Assembly (NCBI GenBank): GCA_964588285.1
Contig: CAZPNX010000001.1
Location: forward strand, 186,001-250,000
Length of the DNA: 64,000 bases
DNA from: CAZPNX01 sp964588285
Lineage (GTDB): Bacteria > Edwardsbacteria > AC1 > EtOH8
Reading direction: 5' to 3'
This document shows positions 56,433-64,000 of this stretch, one piece after another (positions within the stretch are counted from its first letter, which is position 1; each line of letters starts with the position of its first letter). The translations under genes were made by a program, and so were the position numbers. Below the pieces are notes generated by a model. The model worked only from the letters and a program-made list of their open reading frames with translations. It was not told the DNA's origin and searched no databases.

Positions 56433-58955
56433 CTAAAAGTTGTAGGACAGGGCGAATTTTTTGTTCTTGGTCCCGTTCATCAGTTCGCCGCCCGGCTCCA
56501 GGGCCACGTCAAAGGTGATCCTCCGGTAGCCGACGCTGCCGCCGAAGGTGCTGGCCTCCTGCAGCGAGAATTTCGGCTCCGAGGAATTTAGCTTGGTGCC
56601 GATCCTGCCCACCCGGTCGTAGACCAGGCCGTAGCGCAGGGCCAGCTGGACGAATCCGTTGTAGACATACTCGGTGCCGAAATGGAGGACCGACTCCCGC
56701 CACTGGTCGCTCCACCATTCCTTGCTCCATGAGGGGTCGAACTCCACCACCGTCCGGGTGAGGTCGAAGGCAGTGGTCAGCCTGATGATGCGGCCCTCGA
56801 GCGCCTTGTAGGCGATCCCCAGCCTGAGGTTGCGGGACAGGGGATCGGCCTGCTGGGCATCTATGTAAACCAGTTTCGGTCCCAGGTTCTGCAGATTGAA
56901 GCCCAGGGAGAGCCCCCTGATCATGGTGTGATAAAGCAAGCCTAGATCCACCGCCCAGGTGGTGGCCACCCCCTTGCCCTGGGTGCCCGGAGGCCCGAAC
57001 GGGGCCAGGTGCGAGTGGATGACCTTGAGGTTGACGCCGGCCCCCAGGCCCGGCAGGATCTTGTTGCCGTAGGACAGGGTGGGCGAGAATTCGTAACTGG
57101 AAAATTCTCCCAGCACATTGCCCTGCTCGTCCAGATGCTGGTTCTTGCCTTCGGAAAGAAAGATGACGTTTCCGCCGAAAACGCCCCAGTCCTTTACCGG
57201 CTGGGCGTAGGCGATGAACTCGTAGTACATGTCGCCCACGTCTCCCCAGATCTCGGACAGCCAGGGCGAGTGCATCAGGGTGGCAAAGCGGGGCTTGGCC
57301 TCGGCGCCCACCTTGGCGATCTCATCCGGAAAGGCCGACTGCAAAAGAAGACGGTTTAGGCGGCGCATCTTTTTGTCCGAAAGCCCGGTCGTTCCTTCGG
57401 AAACCAAGGATTTGGCTTCGGAGCCCAGCGAGGCCCGGGGAAAATATTCCGGCTGATAGAGGTCGTCGGCATCGATCAGGGCATTGAGGCCTTCGACCGC
57501 CAGCCTTTGCTCCTCCTCCTCCGGCTCCTCTCCCTGTGACAAGCGGTCTAAAAGCTCGGCCTTCGGCCGGCTCAGGCGCTGCCTAAGGTAAAGTTTGGCC
57601 GACTTCGGCTTCTGGGCGGACCAGGAAAGAATCTCGGCCGGGAAAGCCCTCTCCATGGCCTGGCGGTTGGCCTGATGGCTGGAGATGCCGGCCGCCGTTT
57701 GCCCGCCGATCGGCGACTGATCGGCGATCATCCGGTTGATCTCATCCACCAGTGAGTTGACCTCCTCCGGCCGCAGCGCCTGTCTCCCATCATAGCCGGA
57801 AAGCACCTGGGAGACGGTGCCCGATAGCCTCTCACAGACATTCTTGCACTCAACTCCGGCTCCGATTCTGGCCTCAAGCCGCGCCACAGCCGCCCCCAGA
57901 ACCGCCTCCAGATAATAACGGTTGATGAGTCTGGCCTCGGCATCGCTCAGCAGTCCTCGGTCGAACCTGAGATCCATTTCGTTGGAAAAAACGTCGGCCA
58001 GCAGCCTGAGGTTGAACCTCACCATTTCTTCGCCTTTGAGGCCCAGGGACGACAGCTGTCTGGTGGCCGGTTTTAGGAAGAACTCCTGGGACCAAGCCGG
58101 CTGATAGAGCGAACCCGACCTGGCTATCTTGGTGAGCTCGCCTGCCAAAATTTTTCTAAGGCTGTCCGGCTCCAGCTTGGCCTGGCGAGCCAAGGCGGTT
58201 TTGGCCTTGGGGCTAAGACCCTTGGCGATTTGCTTGGAGGCCGCATCTTTGGGAGCCGCCAGGCGCTGCGCCATAAGCCTGGGTTGGCAGATGTCCTCGG
58301 GATTGACGGAGTTTCGCTGGTCGGTGTAAATGGCCCGGTCCAGCGCTTCCCAGGATTCGTCCGGCAATTGGCTGCCGGCCATGGCCGGCAGTTGGAAAAG
58401 GCCTTTATCGGCCAGCAGTCCGTTCAGCCAGTGCAGCACCATCATCTTTTGTTCCGGCGTCGGCGACTGGACATCAACGCTCCCTAAAGAGTCGGAAATA
58501 GCGGGGTCAAGCCTGGAGGCGTTGACGGCGGCGCCTGGGTGCAAGGTGTCGGGATGAGAGATGGCGGTCAATAAGGCCGGCCAGTCGGCCACGTCACCCT
58601 GGCAGAAGAGCGGAGAGCTGCCGGCTTTGATCACCAAACCCTCCGGATCCTTGATGTCCCCGGCGTCCAGCAGGTAATCTTCTTCTGTGCCTTGGAATCC
58701 CTGGGACAGGCGGCGCCAGTCCTTAATATCGCCCGGAACCAAATGGGTTTGAGATTCGGGTGAGAGAAAAGCCAAACCGGCCGGATTGAAATAGGTGGCG
58801 GTGGCATCGTCGGCCACGGCGCAGAAGGCGCTGCCCATGCCCGAGGCCCGGGCCCCCGGCCGGATCATCAGGAAAATGGCGCCCCCCTCCGAGATGGCCC
58901 AAAGCGGCATGGCCGATGCGGCCCATATAATTACCGCCATTATGGCTCTAGTCAT
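56433..58955 (-). CDS. PorV/UPF0164-type barrel with a 440-residue insertion
   Basis: 840 residues from ATG at 58955 (GGGGGAG before it). Signal peptide then the PorV signature RPGARASGMGSAFCAVADDATATYFNPAGLAFL. About 440 mainly helical residues follow (from about 65 to 505, including AARLEARIGAGVECKNVCERL and AEEEEQRLAVEGLNALIDADD). Barrel sequence then resumes (PWLSEIWGDVGDMYYEFIAYAQPVKDWGVFGGNVIFLSEG) to a final NKKFALSYNF. Usual PorV is about 390 residues. PorV delivers cargo to PorU in T9SS. It lies between the PorU-like and protease genes. Confidence 0.82.
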   Translation of the reverse strand: MTRAIMAVIIWAASAMPLWAISEGGAIFLMIRPGARASGMGSAFCAVADDATATYFNPAGLAFLSPESQTHLVPGDIKDWRRLSQGFQGTEEDYLLDAGDIKDPEGLVIKAGSSPLFCQGDVADWPALLTAISHPDTLHPGAAVNASRLDPAISDSLGSVDVQSPTPEQKMMVLHWLNGLLADKGLFQLPAMAGSQLPDESWEALDRAIYTDQRNSVNPEDICQPRLMAQRLAAPKDAASKQIAKGLSPKAKTALARQAKLEPDSLRKILAGELTKIARSGSLYQPAWSQEFFLKPATRQLSSLGLKGEEMVRFNLRLLADVFSNEMDLRFDRGLLSDAEARLINRYYLEAVLGAAVARLEARIGAGVECKNVCERLSGTVSQVLSGYDGRQALRPEEVNSLVDEINRMIADQSPIGGQTAAGISSHQANRQAMERAFPAEILSWSAQKPKSAKLYLRQRLSRPKAELLDRLSQGEEPEEEEQRLAVEGLNALIDADDLYQPEYFPRASLGSEAKSLVSEGTTGLSDKKMRRLNRLLLQSAFPDEIAKVGAEAKPRFATLMHSPWLSEIWGDVGDMYYEFIAYAQPVKDWGVFGGNVIFLSEGKNQHLDEQGNVLGEFSSYEFSPTLSYGNKILPGLGAGVNLKVIHSHLAPFGPPGTQGKGVATTWAVDLGLLYHTMIRGLSLGFNLQNLGPKLVYIDAQQADPLSRNLRLGIAYKALEGRIIRLTTAFDLTRTVVEFDPSWSKEWWSDQWRESVLHFGTEYVYNGFVQLALRYGLVYDRVGRIGTKLNSSEPKFSLQEASTFGGSVGYRRITFDVALEPGGELMNGTKNKKFALSYNF

Positions 58956-59005
58956 GGGACTCCCCCAATTAGTTGGTTTATTCTTGGTTCGAAAGGTTGA
59001 CATGG

Positions 59006-62000
59006 CTACCTCATTATCACTATTTTGCTGTATTTGCTATCCCGGCGGTCGGCGCCTTTCATGGTCACCTTGTACAGATAGACTCCGTTGGCCAGTTGAT
59101 CTCCTGCTTCATCCCGGCCGTCCCAGTATATCTGGCGATAACCGGCCGGCTGAGTCGGGGCCTCGATGGTCTTGATCAAACGTCCGGCCACGGTGAAGAT
59201 TTTTATGGAGACCTCGGCGTCCTGGGGAAGCTGGAAGGTAAAATACGTCCCTGCAGAGGTGGGGTTGGGGTAGTTGTAGACCATCTCCAAAGAGGCATTA
59301 TCATCGGCCACCCGGAAGGAGCGGCGCAAGGTAGAATAATTGCCGAAGCAGTCGTAGGCCCTGACGGTCAGCACGTGCCCGCCCGATTCCAACCGGGGCG
59401 CATAGGCCGACTGTCCCGAACTGTCGCTGTCCAGGTCGTAGATGAAAGACTGCCCCAGGTCTTGGTAGGCCTCGTTGTCCAGCCAGGCCCTGATCTCTCC
59501 CTCTGGTATTCCCGGAGCGATGTTAATGCCCAGGGGATCGCTTAGTTTTACCGAAAGGCCGGCCCGGCTGGAGACAAAATCCCCCTCCCTGACTTCGGCT
59601 CCGTCGGCCCATAGGGAGATGGCCGGTCCAGTATGGTCGTCCGCCCGGGCGGTGTCCAGACCCCCAAGCCAAACGGTGTCGGAGTTGACCCCGGCCGCGT
59701 CCTCCGAGCTTCCCCAGGCATAAGCGCTTATCCGGCAGCCGGCCCTGGGCGCGGCATAGAAGAGATCCGGAACGTTGAAGGTGAAACGGAAGCTGTCCCC
59801 GCTGACCGTGGCCAGTCCCTGAACCACCGCTTGGCCGGGCTGGTAATAATCAACCCCGCTGCTATCCACAAATTTTGGAATGTCGAAAATCCTGACCAGC
59901 ACCTGCCCCGATCCCATAACTCCCAAAGGCTGGACCCGGCCGCTGACCGTGTAGCGCCCGCGGCCCAACAGCGTGTCCGAGCTTGGCGATAATGAGACGG
60001 CCCTCCTGGGGCTGCCCAGCCTGATTCCGGGATCGCCCAGCAGCACATAGGGCCGGTTGTTGTAGGCCACGGACTGGGTGCGGTATTTGGCGATGTATAC
60101 GCTCTGCCCCAGATCCAGGGAGTCGCTGAAGATGGCGTAATAGACGTTCTGGTTTAACAGGAAATTGGCCCCGCCCTGGCCTTCGCGCATGTCGCCGAAG
60201 GTGGCGATGGCGCCTCCCTGGGGCAGGGCCACCAATGCGGCGTTTATGCAGCGGTAGCTGATCCTGTCGAAGCGGGAGATGGCGCAGGAAGCGGTTAAAA
60301 CGAACGGCAGCTTTTGGCCGCACGACAGATAGGGGACGTCCTCGCCCCGAAGGTAGCGTTCATGTCCCCAAACAAAGTAACTTCCATGCCCAATGAAGTT
60401 GACGGCGCTGGCGCCCTGGACCCAGGCCGCCTTCAAGGCCTCCCGGGCCGAGGGCTTTTCCCCTCCCGACATCTGGTATTCGCAGCCATAGACCTTGAGC
60501 CGGTCAAAGTGCTGGGGAAGAAAATAATTGGACAGGGCCTCGGTCTGCTGGGCATGGATCCATTCGGAGCTGTTGGGGCTGCCCTCGTAGAAGTTGTCAT
60601 CGGCCATCAAAATCGCTCGATTTCTCCATCCTCCCAACGAGGACCGGTAGCCGATGATCTTATCCACCATGGTCCCGGCCTCAGAGAACCCGGTGGCCGG
60701 CAGCCGGGCGATGGCGAACTGGGGATACTGGGACGTCTCCATATGGGCGAACCAGTCATCGTAGGCGGTAAAGTGGTATTCACGCAGCTCAAAACCCAAA
60801 ACATCGCCCTGATAGGTGGGGATCAGGTTGATGTTGGGGGCGGTTCTGTCCAGATGTCGGTAGTCGTAATTGCCGTTGCCGAAAAGCAGGCAATAGCCCG
60901 GACAGGTCCGGTTGGATGCCAGGTAAATGTGCTTGATAAAGTTTCTGATGGTGGCCGGCTGCCGCAGGCCGAAGCCGAATTCGTTGTAGATCCACGACAG
61001 TTTTACCATCCGCAACGGCTGAAGCCCGGCCTCCCCGCCGTGGTGCTGGGCCAGCTTCTGGGCGATAGCCCACAGCTCGTCGGGTACGATCATCAGGTAT
61101 CGGGCATCAAGATAGCCGGTCCTCAAGCGCTGCGGCTGGTATTCGACCATGGCTTCCGGAGCCATCCAGGCTTCGGGCGCGGCCGCCAGATAGCGGTTGC
61201 CCGGCCTCCAGTCATCCTCGAACTCGGCATAGGCCGGATAGTTTTGCGGGTTGATGATCCTGGCCGGCCGGGCCGGATGGCTGATGTCCAATATCAGCGC
61301 GCTGTCCGAGGCCAGTCCGACGAGCCTCACCCGGTGCCGCTGGTGTCCGGTGGAATCGACCCGGAATTTTAGGCTCCGGCCTGAGGCTTGAAACAGACGG
61401 CGATAGACCGCCTCGAACCAGTTGAAATGAACCCCGTCCGAGGTGTCGGCCGTTTCCTTGACCAGCTCCAGGTCCAGACGGTTGGCCGGGGAGGAGACAG
61501 CGTAGCTTGCAGTGTCGCTCAGTTCGCCGTTGGTGGGGCTTCCATTCCAGCGCAGATCGCGGGCCAGGGCACCGTTGAGCCCCCATCTCATCCGGTGCCA
61601 GCCGCTGGCCGAGGGACGGTATGATATTCTCAGCTGGCATTGGCCCCCGGCCGTCGTAGGCAGATCCAAGGACAGGGAGTAACGCTTCGTCGCCTCCGAG
61701 TTGCCGCGCGTCATGTTCAGCCAATACCAGATCTCGCCCGAGTTGAACGGGTTGTAAACGTCGCTCTCGCCATGAACCGTGTCGGTGAAGCTGGTTGGGA
61801 CATGGGCGCCGGGAGTGGTCGGTTCCCCGTCCGCCGTCTGCATCCTCAGGCCGTTCGTACCGCCCCAGCCCAGCCAGTAGACATTGGTATCGCAGTAGGG
61901 ATTGTTGAATTGTCCGGTGGCCAGGGCCGAGTTCTTTCCCCAGCCCGAAAGGTCCTGGCCGTAAAAGACCACCATGTCGCCCGGATCGAACCTTCCGTCT

Positions 62001-62950
62001 TCCTCGCCCTTGACCCATACGGCGCACTGGGTGAGCGAGTCCGGGTAGGGTTGAGCGAAGTCCTTGGGCAGGGCCTTGGAACCGCCGTTGAATATCTTGA
62101 TGGTCCTAGGATCGATGGTGGCCGGATCTATTCCCCGGCTCTGAAGAAATCCATAGTCAAGGCGGTAGATTCCCTCCTTCAGGACCGGGATGCGAAACCA
62201 TCTGGCCGACTGATCGAAGGGATCGCCGTCTTTGGCCGGCCAGGCCGCCGGGCTGCGGGCCCAGGTCTTGGCTTGCTGGTAGTTCACCAGCAGCGCCGCA
62301 TAGAACCGGTCGAAGGATGGATCATTGAGGGGCGTTATGGACCCGGACGGCAGATCCCAGCTTACCTTGACCCTGATGTTGCGGAAAATCCTCAGCTTTC
62401 CGGCGGCCGGATCGTATTGGACCGGATTGATCCTGATTCTGGCCACCGTCATCTGGCGCAGAGGCTCGATGCTCGTCAGTTCGGCCGCAGCCGCCGGAGC
62501 ATAGCCCGGCCTGGCATAGGCCTCCCTGTCTTCGGTGTAATCAAACCGGCCGATGCCGGTGGCGTCTTCGACATCCAGTCTGGGCTGGGGCGCCAACCTG
62601 ATTCCTGAGCTCTCCTCGGCCAGGCCGGGCTCGGCCTGTAAGCTGATTTTGGCTCCCTCGGGTACAGCCACGAAGACGAATTTTGAGGGAACCGCCGGCT
62701 GCCCGGGAAAAACATCCGGACCGAAGCCGTCGAGGAACAGCCGGGTTCGGCCCTCTGGGCCCGTCGTTATGGCCGCCTGGGGTACCGCTACCGTGAACCA
62801 ACATGAATGCCGGTCGCTTCGCTCCAGGAGTATCTGATTACGCCCGGTTTCACCCCACAGCCACCGACTGCCAACCGTTGTCAGGATTATAATTGCCAGA
62901 AAGGCGTTAATTCTCTGAGATGAGATCGTTGAAGGAAACTGGCGGGGCAT
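59006..62950 (-). CDS. porU: PorU-like C25 (gingipain-family) sortase
   Basis: 1314 residues from ATG at 62950 (GAGG six bases before). Signal peptide; N-terminal PorU-type region; C25 catalytic region with His in SAVNFIGHGSYFVWGHERYL and Cys in FVLTASCAISRFD (about residues 850-890). A CTD-like end has MVYNYPNPTSAGTYFTFQLPQDAEVSIKIFTVAGRLI and a final strand. PorU removes sorting domains from T9SS cargo and attaches them to the surface. Having a sorting domain itself matches PorU of Porphyromonas. It is the first gene of the operon. Confidence 0.85.
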   Translation of the reverse strand: MPRQFPSTISSQRINAFLAIIILTTVGSRWLWGETGRNQILLERSDRHSCWFTVAVPQAAITTGPEGRTRLFLDGFGPDVFPGQPAVPSKFVFVAVPEGAKISLQAEPGLAEESSGIRLAPQPRLDVEDATGIGRFDYTEDREAYARPGYAPAAAAELTSIEPLRQMTVARIRINPVQYDPAAGKLRIFRNIRVKVSWDLPSGSITPLNDPSFDRFYAALLVNYQQAKTWARSPAAWPAKDGDPFDQSARWFRIPVLKEGIYRLDYGFLQSRGIDPATIDPRTIKIFNGGSKALPKDFAQPYPDSLTQCAVWVKGEEDGRFDPGDMVVFYGQDLSGWGKNSALATGQFNNPYCDTNVYWLGWGGTNGLRMQTADGEPTTPGAHVPTSFTDTVHGESDVYNPFNSGEIWYWLNMTRGNSEATKRYSLSLDLPTTAGGQCQLRISYRPSASGWHRMRWGLNGALARDLRWNGSPTNGELSDTASYAVSSPANRLDLELVKETADTSDGVHFNWFEAVYRRLFQASGRSLKFRVDSTGHQRHRVRLVGLASDSALILDISHPARPARIINPQNYPAYAEFEDDWRPGNRYLAAAPEAWMAPEAMVEYQPQRLRTGYLDARYLMIVPDELWAIAQKLAQHHGGEAGLQPLRMVKLSWIYNEFGFGLRQPATIRNFIKHIYLASNRTCPGYCLLFGNGNYDYRHLDRTAPNINLIPTYQGDVLGFELREYHFTAYDDWFAHMETSQYPQFAIARLPATGFSEAGTMVDKIIGYRSSLGGWRNRAILMADDNFYEGSPNSSEWIHAQQTEALSNYFLPQHFDRLKVYGCEYQMSGGEKPSAREALKAAWVQGASAVNFIGHGSYFVWGHERYLRGEDVPYLSCGQKLPFVLTASCAISRFDRISYRCINAALVALPQGGAIATFGDMREGQGGANFLLNQNVYYAIFSDSLDLGQSVYIAKYRTQSVAYNNRPYVLLGDPGIRLGSPRRAVSLSPSSDTLLGRGRYTVSGRVQPLGVMGSGQVLVRIFDIPKFVDSSGVDYYQPGQAVVQGLATVSGDSFRFTFNVPDLFYAAPRAGCRISAYAWGSSEDAAGVNSDTVWLGGLDTARADDHTGPAISLWADGAEVREGDFVSSRAGLSVKLSDPLGINIAPGIPEGEIRAWLDNEAYQDLGQSFIYDLDSDSSGQSAYAPRLESGGHVLTVRAYDCFGNYSTLRRSFRVADDNASLEMVYNYPNPTSAGTYFTFQLPQDAEVSIKIFTVAGRLIKTIEAPTQPAGYRQIYWDGRDEAGDQLANGVYLYKVTMKGADRRDSKYSKIVIMR

Positions 62951-62973
62951 TAAAACCTCATATTCTGATAAAT

Positions 62974-63001
62974 AAAAAAACCGGCATCTTTTTGACACCG
63001 G
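62974..63001 (-). terminator. terminator-like hairpin just before porU
   Basis: Minus-strand stem CCGGTGTC/GATGCCGG (two G-T pairs), 5-base A loop, then seven T and ATTTATC. It lies 24 bases before the porU start and downstream of its promoter, so it could act as an attenuator. Confidence 0.75.
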
Positions 63002-63167
63002 CTTTTCCCTTTATATGAGGGAAATCTGAACTTTGGCAGTGCAGAAACGGGCCAGTGCGGTAGATATGGACTTATCCCACTAGAAACAGGGAAAATGACG
63101 ATGTGGTGGATCCATGATCACCGACGTTAAAAGGCCCGGCTTTTCCTCCTTTTCATTCTTCGGTATA

Positions 63168-63196
63168 ACTATATCCGAAATAAAGCCTTTTGTCAA
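63168..63196 (-). promoter_or_regulatory. sigma-70 promoter for the T9SS-like operon
   Basis: TTGACA (63191-63196), 17-base spacer, TATAGT (63168-63173). The leader to the porU ATG is about 210 bases long. Confidence 0.85.
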
Positions 63197-63328
63197 GGGG
63201 TCAACGAACCATTGTCATAATTTTGTTAAAATGCCATGGTAGCGTAAATAGAAATGTCAGGGTTATAGGGTTACAATTATCGATTAATTTTTTTAAACGT
63301 TAGTTTCAAAGCCCCCAGCGCTTATTTG

Positions 63329-63354
63329 GTTCTTTCTTGGCGGCAAGAAAGAAC
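63329..63354. repeat. perfect palindrome GTTCTTTCTTG/CAAGAAAGAAC
   Basis: Eleven-base perfect arms around GCGG. Similar TTCTTTCTTGGCG sequences are common between genes in many environmental bacteria. No T-run on either side, so not a classic terminator, but it may end the prepilin peptidase transcript. Confidence 0.7.
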
Positions 63355-63493
63355 GGAAAAGAGAGCATCTGATTGGAGTATGCTAACAAAATATTGCGGC
63401 GAACCATATAATACGCTAAGTGCTTAAACTAACCCTTAACACAAAATGTTTTAGAAAACGTAGAACCTGAGATTACTATCTGCTTGCGACAGG

Positions 63494-64000
63494 TCAACGA
63501 CCCAGAATTTGTCCCAGATACCAATACAGGGCCGGACGGCCGAAAAAGAGCGCCACCAAAGCCCCCAAGGCCAGGAACGGACCGAAGGGCACCACCGCCC
63601 TTCTGGCCCTTACCCTGCCCAGCAGTATCAGGGTCGCCCCCGCCAGGCTGCCGGCCAGGAAGGCGGCGAACATGGCAAACAATAGAGCTTTCCACCCTAT
63701 GTAAGCCCCGATGGCGGCCGCCAGCTTGACATCGCCGCCCCCCATGGCTTCCTGCTTGAAAACCAGCTTTCCGGCCCAGGCAGCCAAAATCAGAAGCCCG
63801 CCTCCCAAAACCGCCCCCAACAGGCTTTCCGCCAGCACCCAAAGTCCTTGGTGCCCATCGGACAGGGGATCCAGCCACAGGGGCAGGCCGGCAGAGGACA
63901 GCCCGGCCGCCAGCAGGCCGCATCCCAAAAGCGGCAGGGAAATGACGTCAGGAATGATGTAGTGCTTAAGGTCGATAAAACTGATGACCATCAGGGCCCA
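63494..64000 (-). CDS. prepilin peptidase (A24), 5' part outside window
   Basis: 168 residues visible; the N-terminus lies beyond the window. Catalytic aspartate motifs are VISFIDLKHYIIPD and MGGGDVKLAAAIGAYIGW (GxGD aspartyl protease type). Several membrane segments. It would cleave and methylate type IV pilin or type II secretion pseudopilin precursors. The frame is open to the window edge (WALMVIS...), so the ATG inside it is not the true start. Confidence 0.9.
   Translation of the reverse strand, partial: WALMVISFIDLKHYIIPDVISLPLLGCGLLAAGLSSAGLPLWLDPLSDGHQGLWVLAESLLGAVLGGGLLILAAWAGKLVFKQEAMGGGDVKLAAAIGAYIGWKALLFAMFAAFLAGSLAGATLILLGRVRARRAVVPFGPFLALGALVALFFGRPALYWYLGQILGR

Larger units (their letters stand above)
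62951..63493. other. 543-base intergenic region: promoter, long leader and palindromes
   Basis: Contains the porU promoter (63168-63196), a roughly 210-base leader ending in a terminator-like hairpin, the sequence GGAAAAGCCGG twice (minus strand, once early in the leader and once at the hairpin), two short CACTGGCC/CACTGCC direct repeats, and the palindrome at 63329-63354. No open reading frame with a credible start and family was found. Confidence 0.6.

Noticed and set aside
62991..63016. Plus-strand TTGACA ... TATATG promoter
   Set aside because: Spacer is only 14 bases, and TTGACA belongs to the loop and stem of the porU hairpin; no plus-strand gene follows.
1..64000. CRISPR array, prophage, insertion sequence with transposase, rRNA operon
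   Set aside because: No regularly spaced direct repeats, no integrase, transposase or phage structural motif, and no rRNA sequence recognised.

Overview
This 64 kb window is a gene-dense stretch of a GC-rich bacterial chromosome. It encodes a diderm cell: there are lipoproteins, POTRA/BamA-type and PorV-type barrels, OmpA peptidoglycan-binding modules and type IX secretion (T9SS)-like sorting domains. A T9SS-like locus together with many CsgG, FlgT and LPP20-type envelope proteins, but no recognisable Bacteroidetes sus or tonB genes, suggests an uncultured phylum related to the FCB group (candidate lineages of the WOR-3, TA06 or Edwardsbacteria kind). That placement is inference and no marker here settles it. 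All of the roughly 54 protein genes and both tRNAs lie on the minus strand, so transcription runs from high to low coordinates. No transposase, integrase, phage gene, rRNA or CRISPR array is visible.

Layout in transcription order. 63494-64000: end of a prepilin peptidase. 52.3-63.2 kb: a T9SS-like operon (PorU-like C25 protease, PorV-like barrel with a large insertion, M6 metalloprotease with sorting domain, DUF5683 protein) between a good promoter and a good terminator. 46.4-52.2 kb: lipoprotein beta-propeller, 1127-residue surface protein and Omp85-family protein, overlapping end to end. 40.7-46.4 kb: DUF296 protein, transaldolase, and a split transketolase whose halves flank a nitroreductase, a ferredoxin-type aldo/keto reductase and a lipoprotein. 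34.9-40.5 kb: small membrane proteins, two PLP aminotransferases, zinc-ribbon protein, sialidase-like exported protein, SH3 lipoprotein. 32-34.8 kb: tRNA-Ala, serC, a hicBA toxin-antitoxin pair and serA.

24.2-32 kb holds the most interesting operon: PspA, a solute-binding protein fused to an OmpA domain, an ABC permease, an inserted GxxExxY gene, the ABC ATPase, a membrane-anchored coiled-coil protein and an AAA+ ATPase. 19.3-24.1 kb: a TolB/CsgG-like protein, a lipoprotein, DUF1015 and purF. 9.5-19.3 kb: a CsgG/FlgT/LPP20/FecR envelope cluster and a PorV/FadL-like barrel, interrupted by a hicBA-nucleotidyltransferase cassette bounded by a duplicated CsgG gene end. 1-9.5 kb: a housekeeping run (DUF512, PAP2, YdcF, der, plsY, gpsA, pgeF, merR), tRNA-Pro and a KimA-type potassium transporter that leaves the window.

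Intergenic spaces are rich in short palindromic repeats of several families. One family forms terminal inverted repeats of the GxxExxY gene, and another sits beside decayed copies of tRNA 5' ends.
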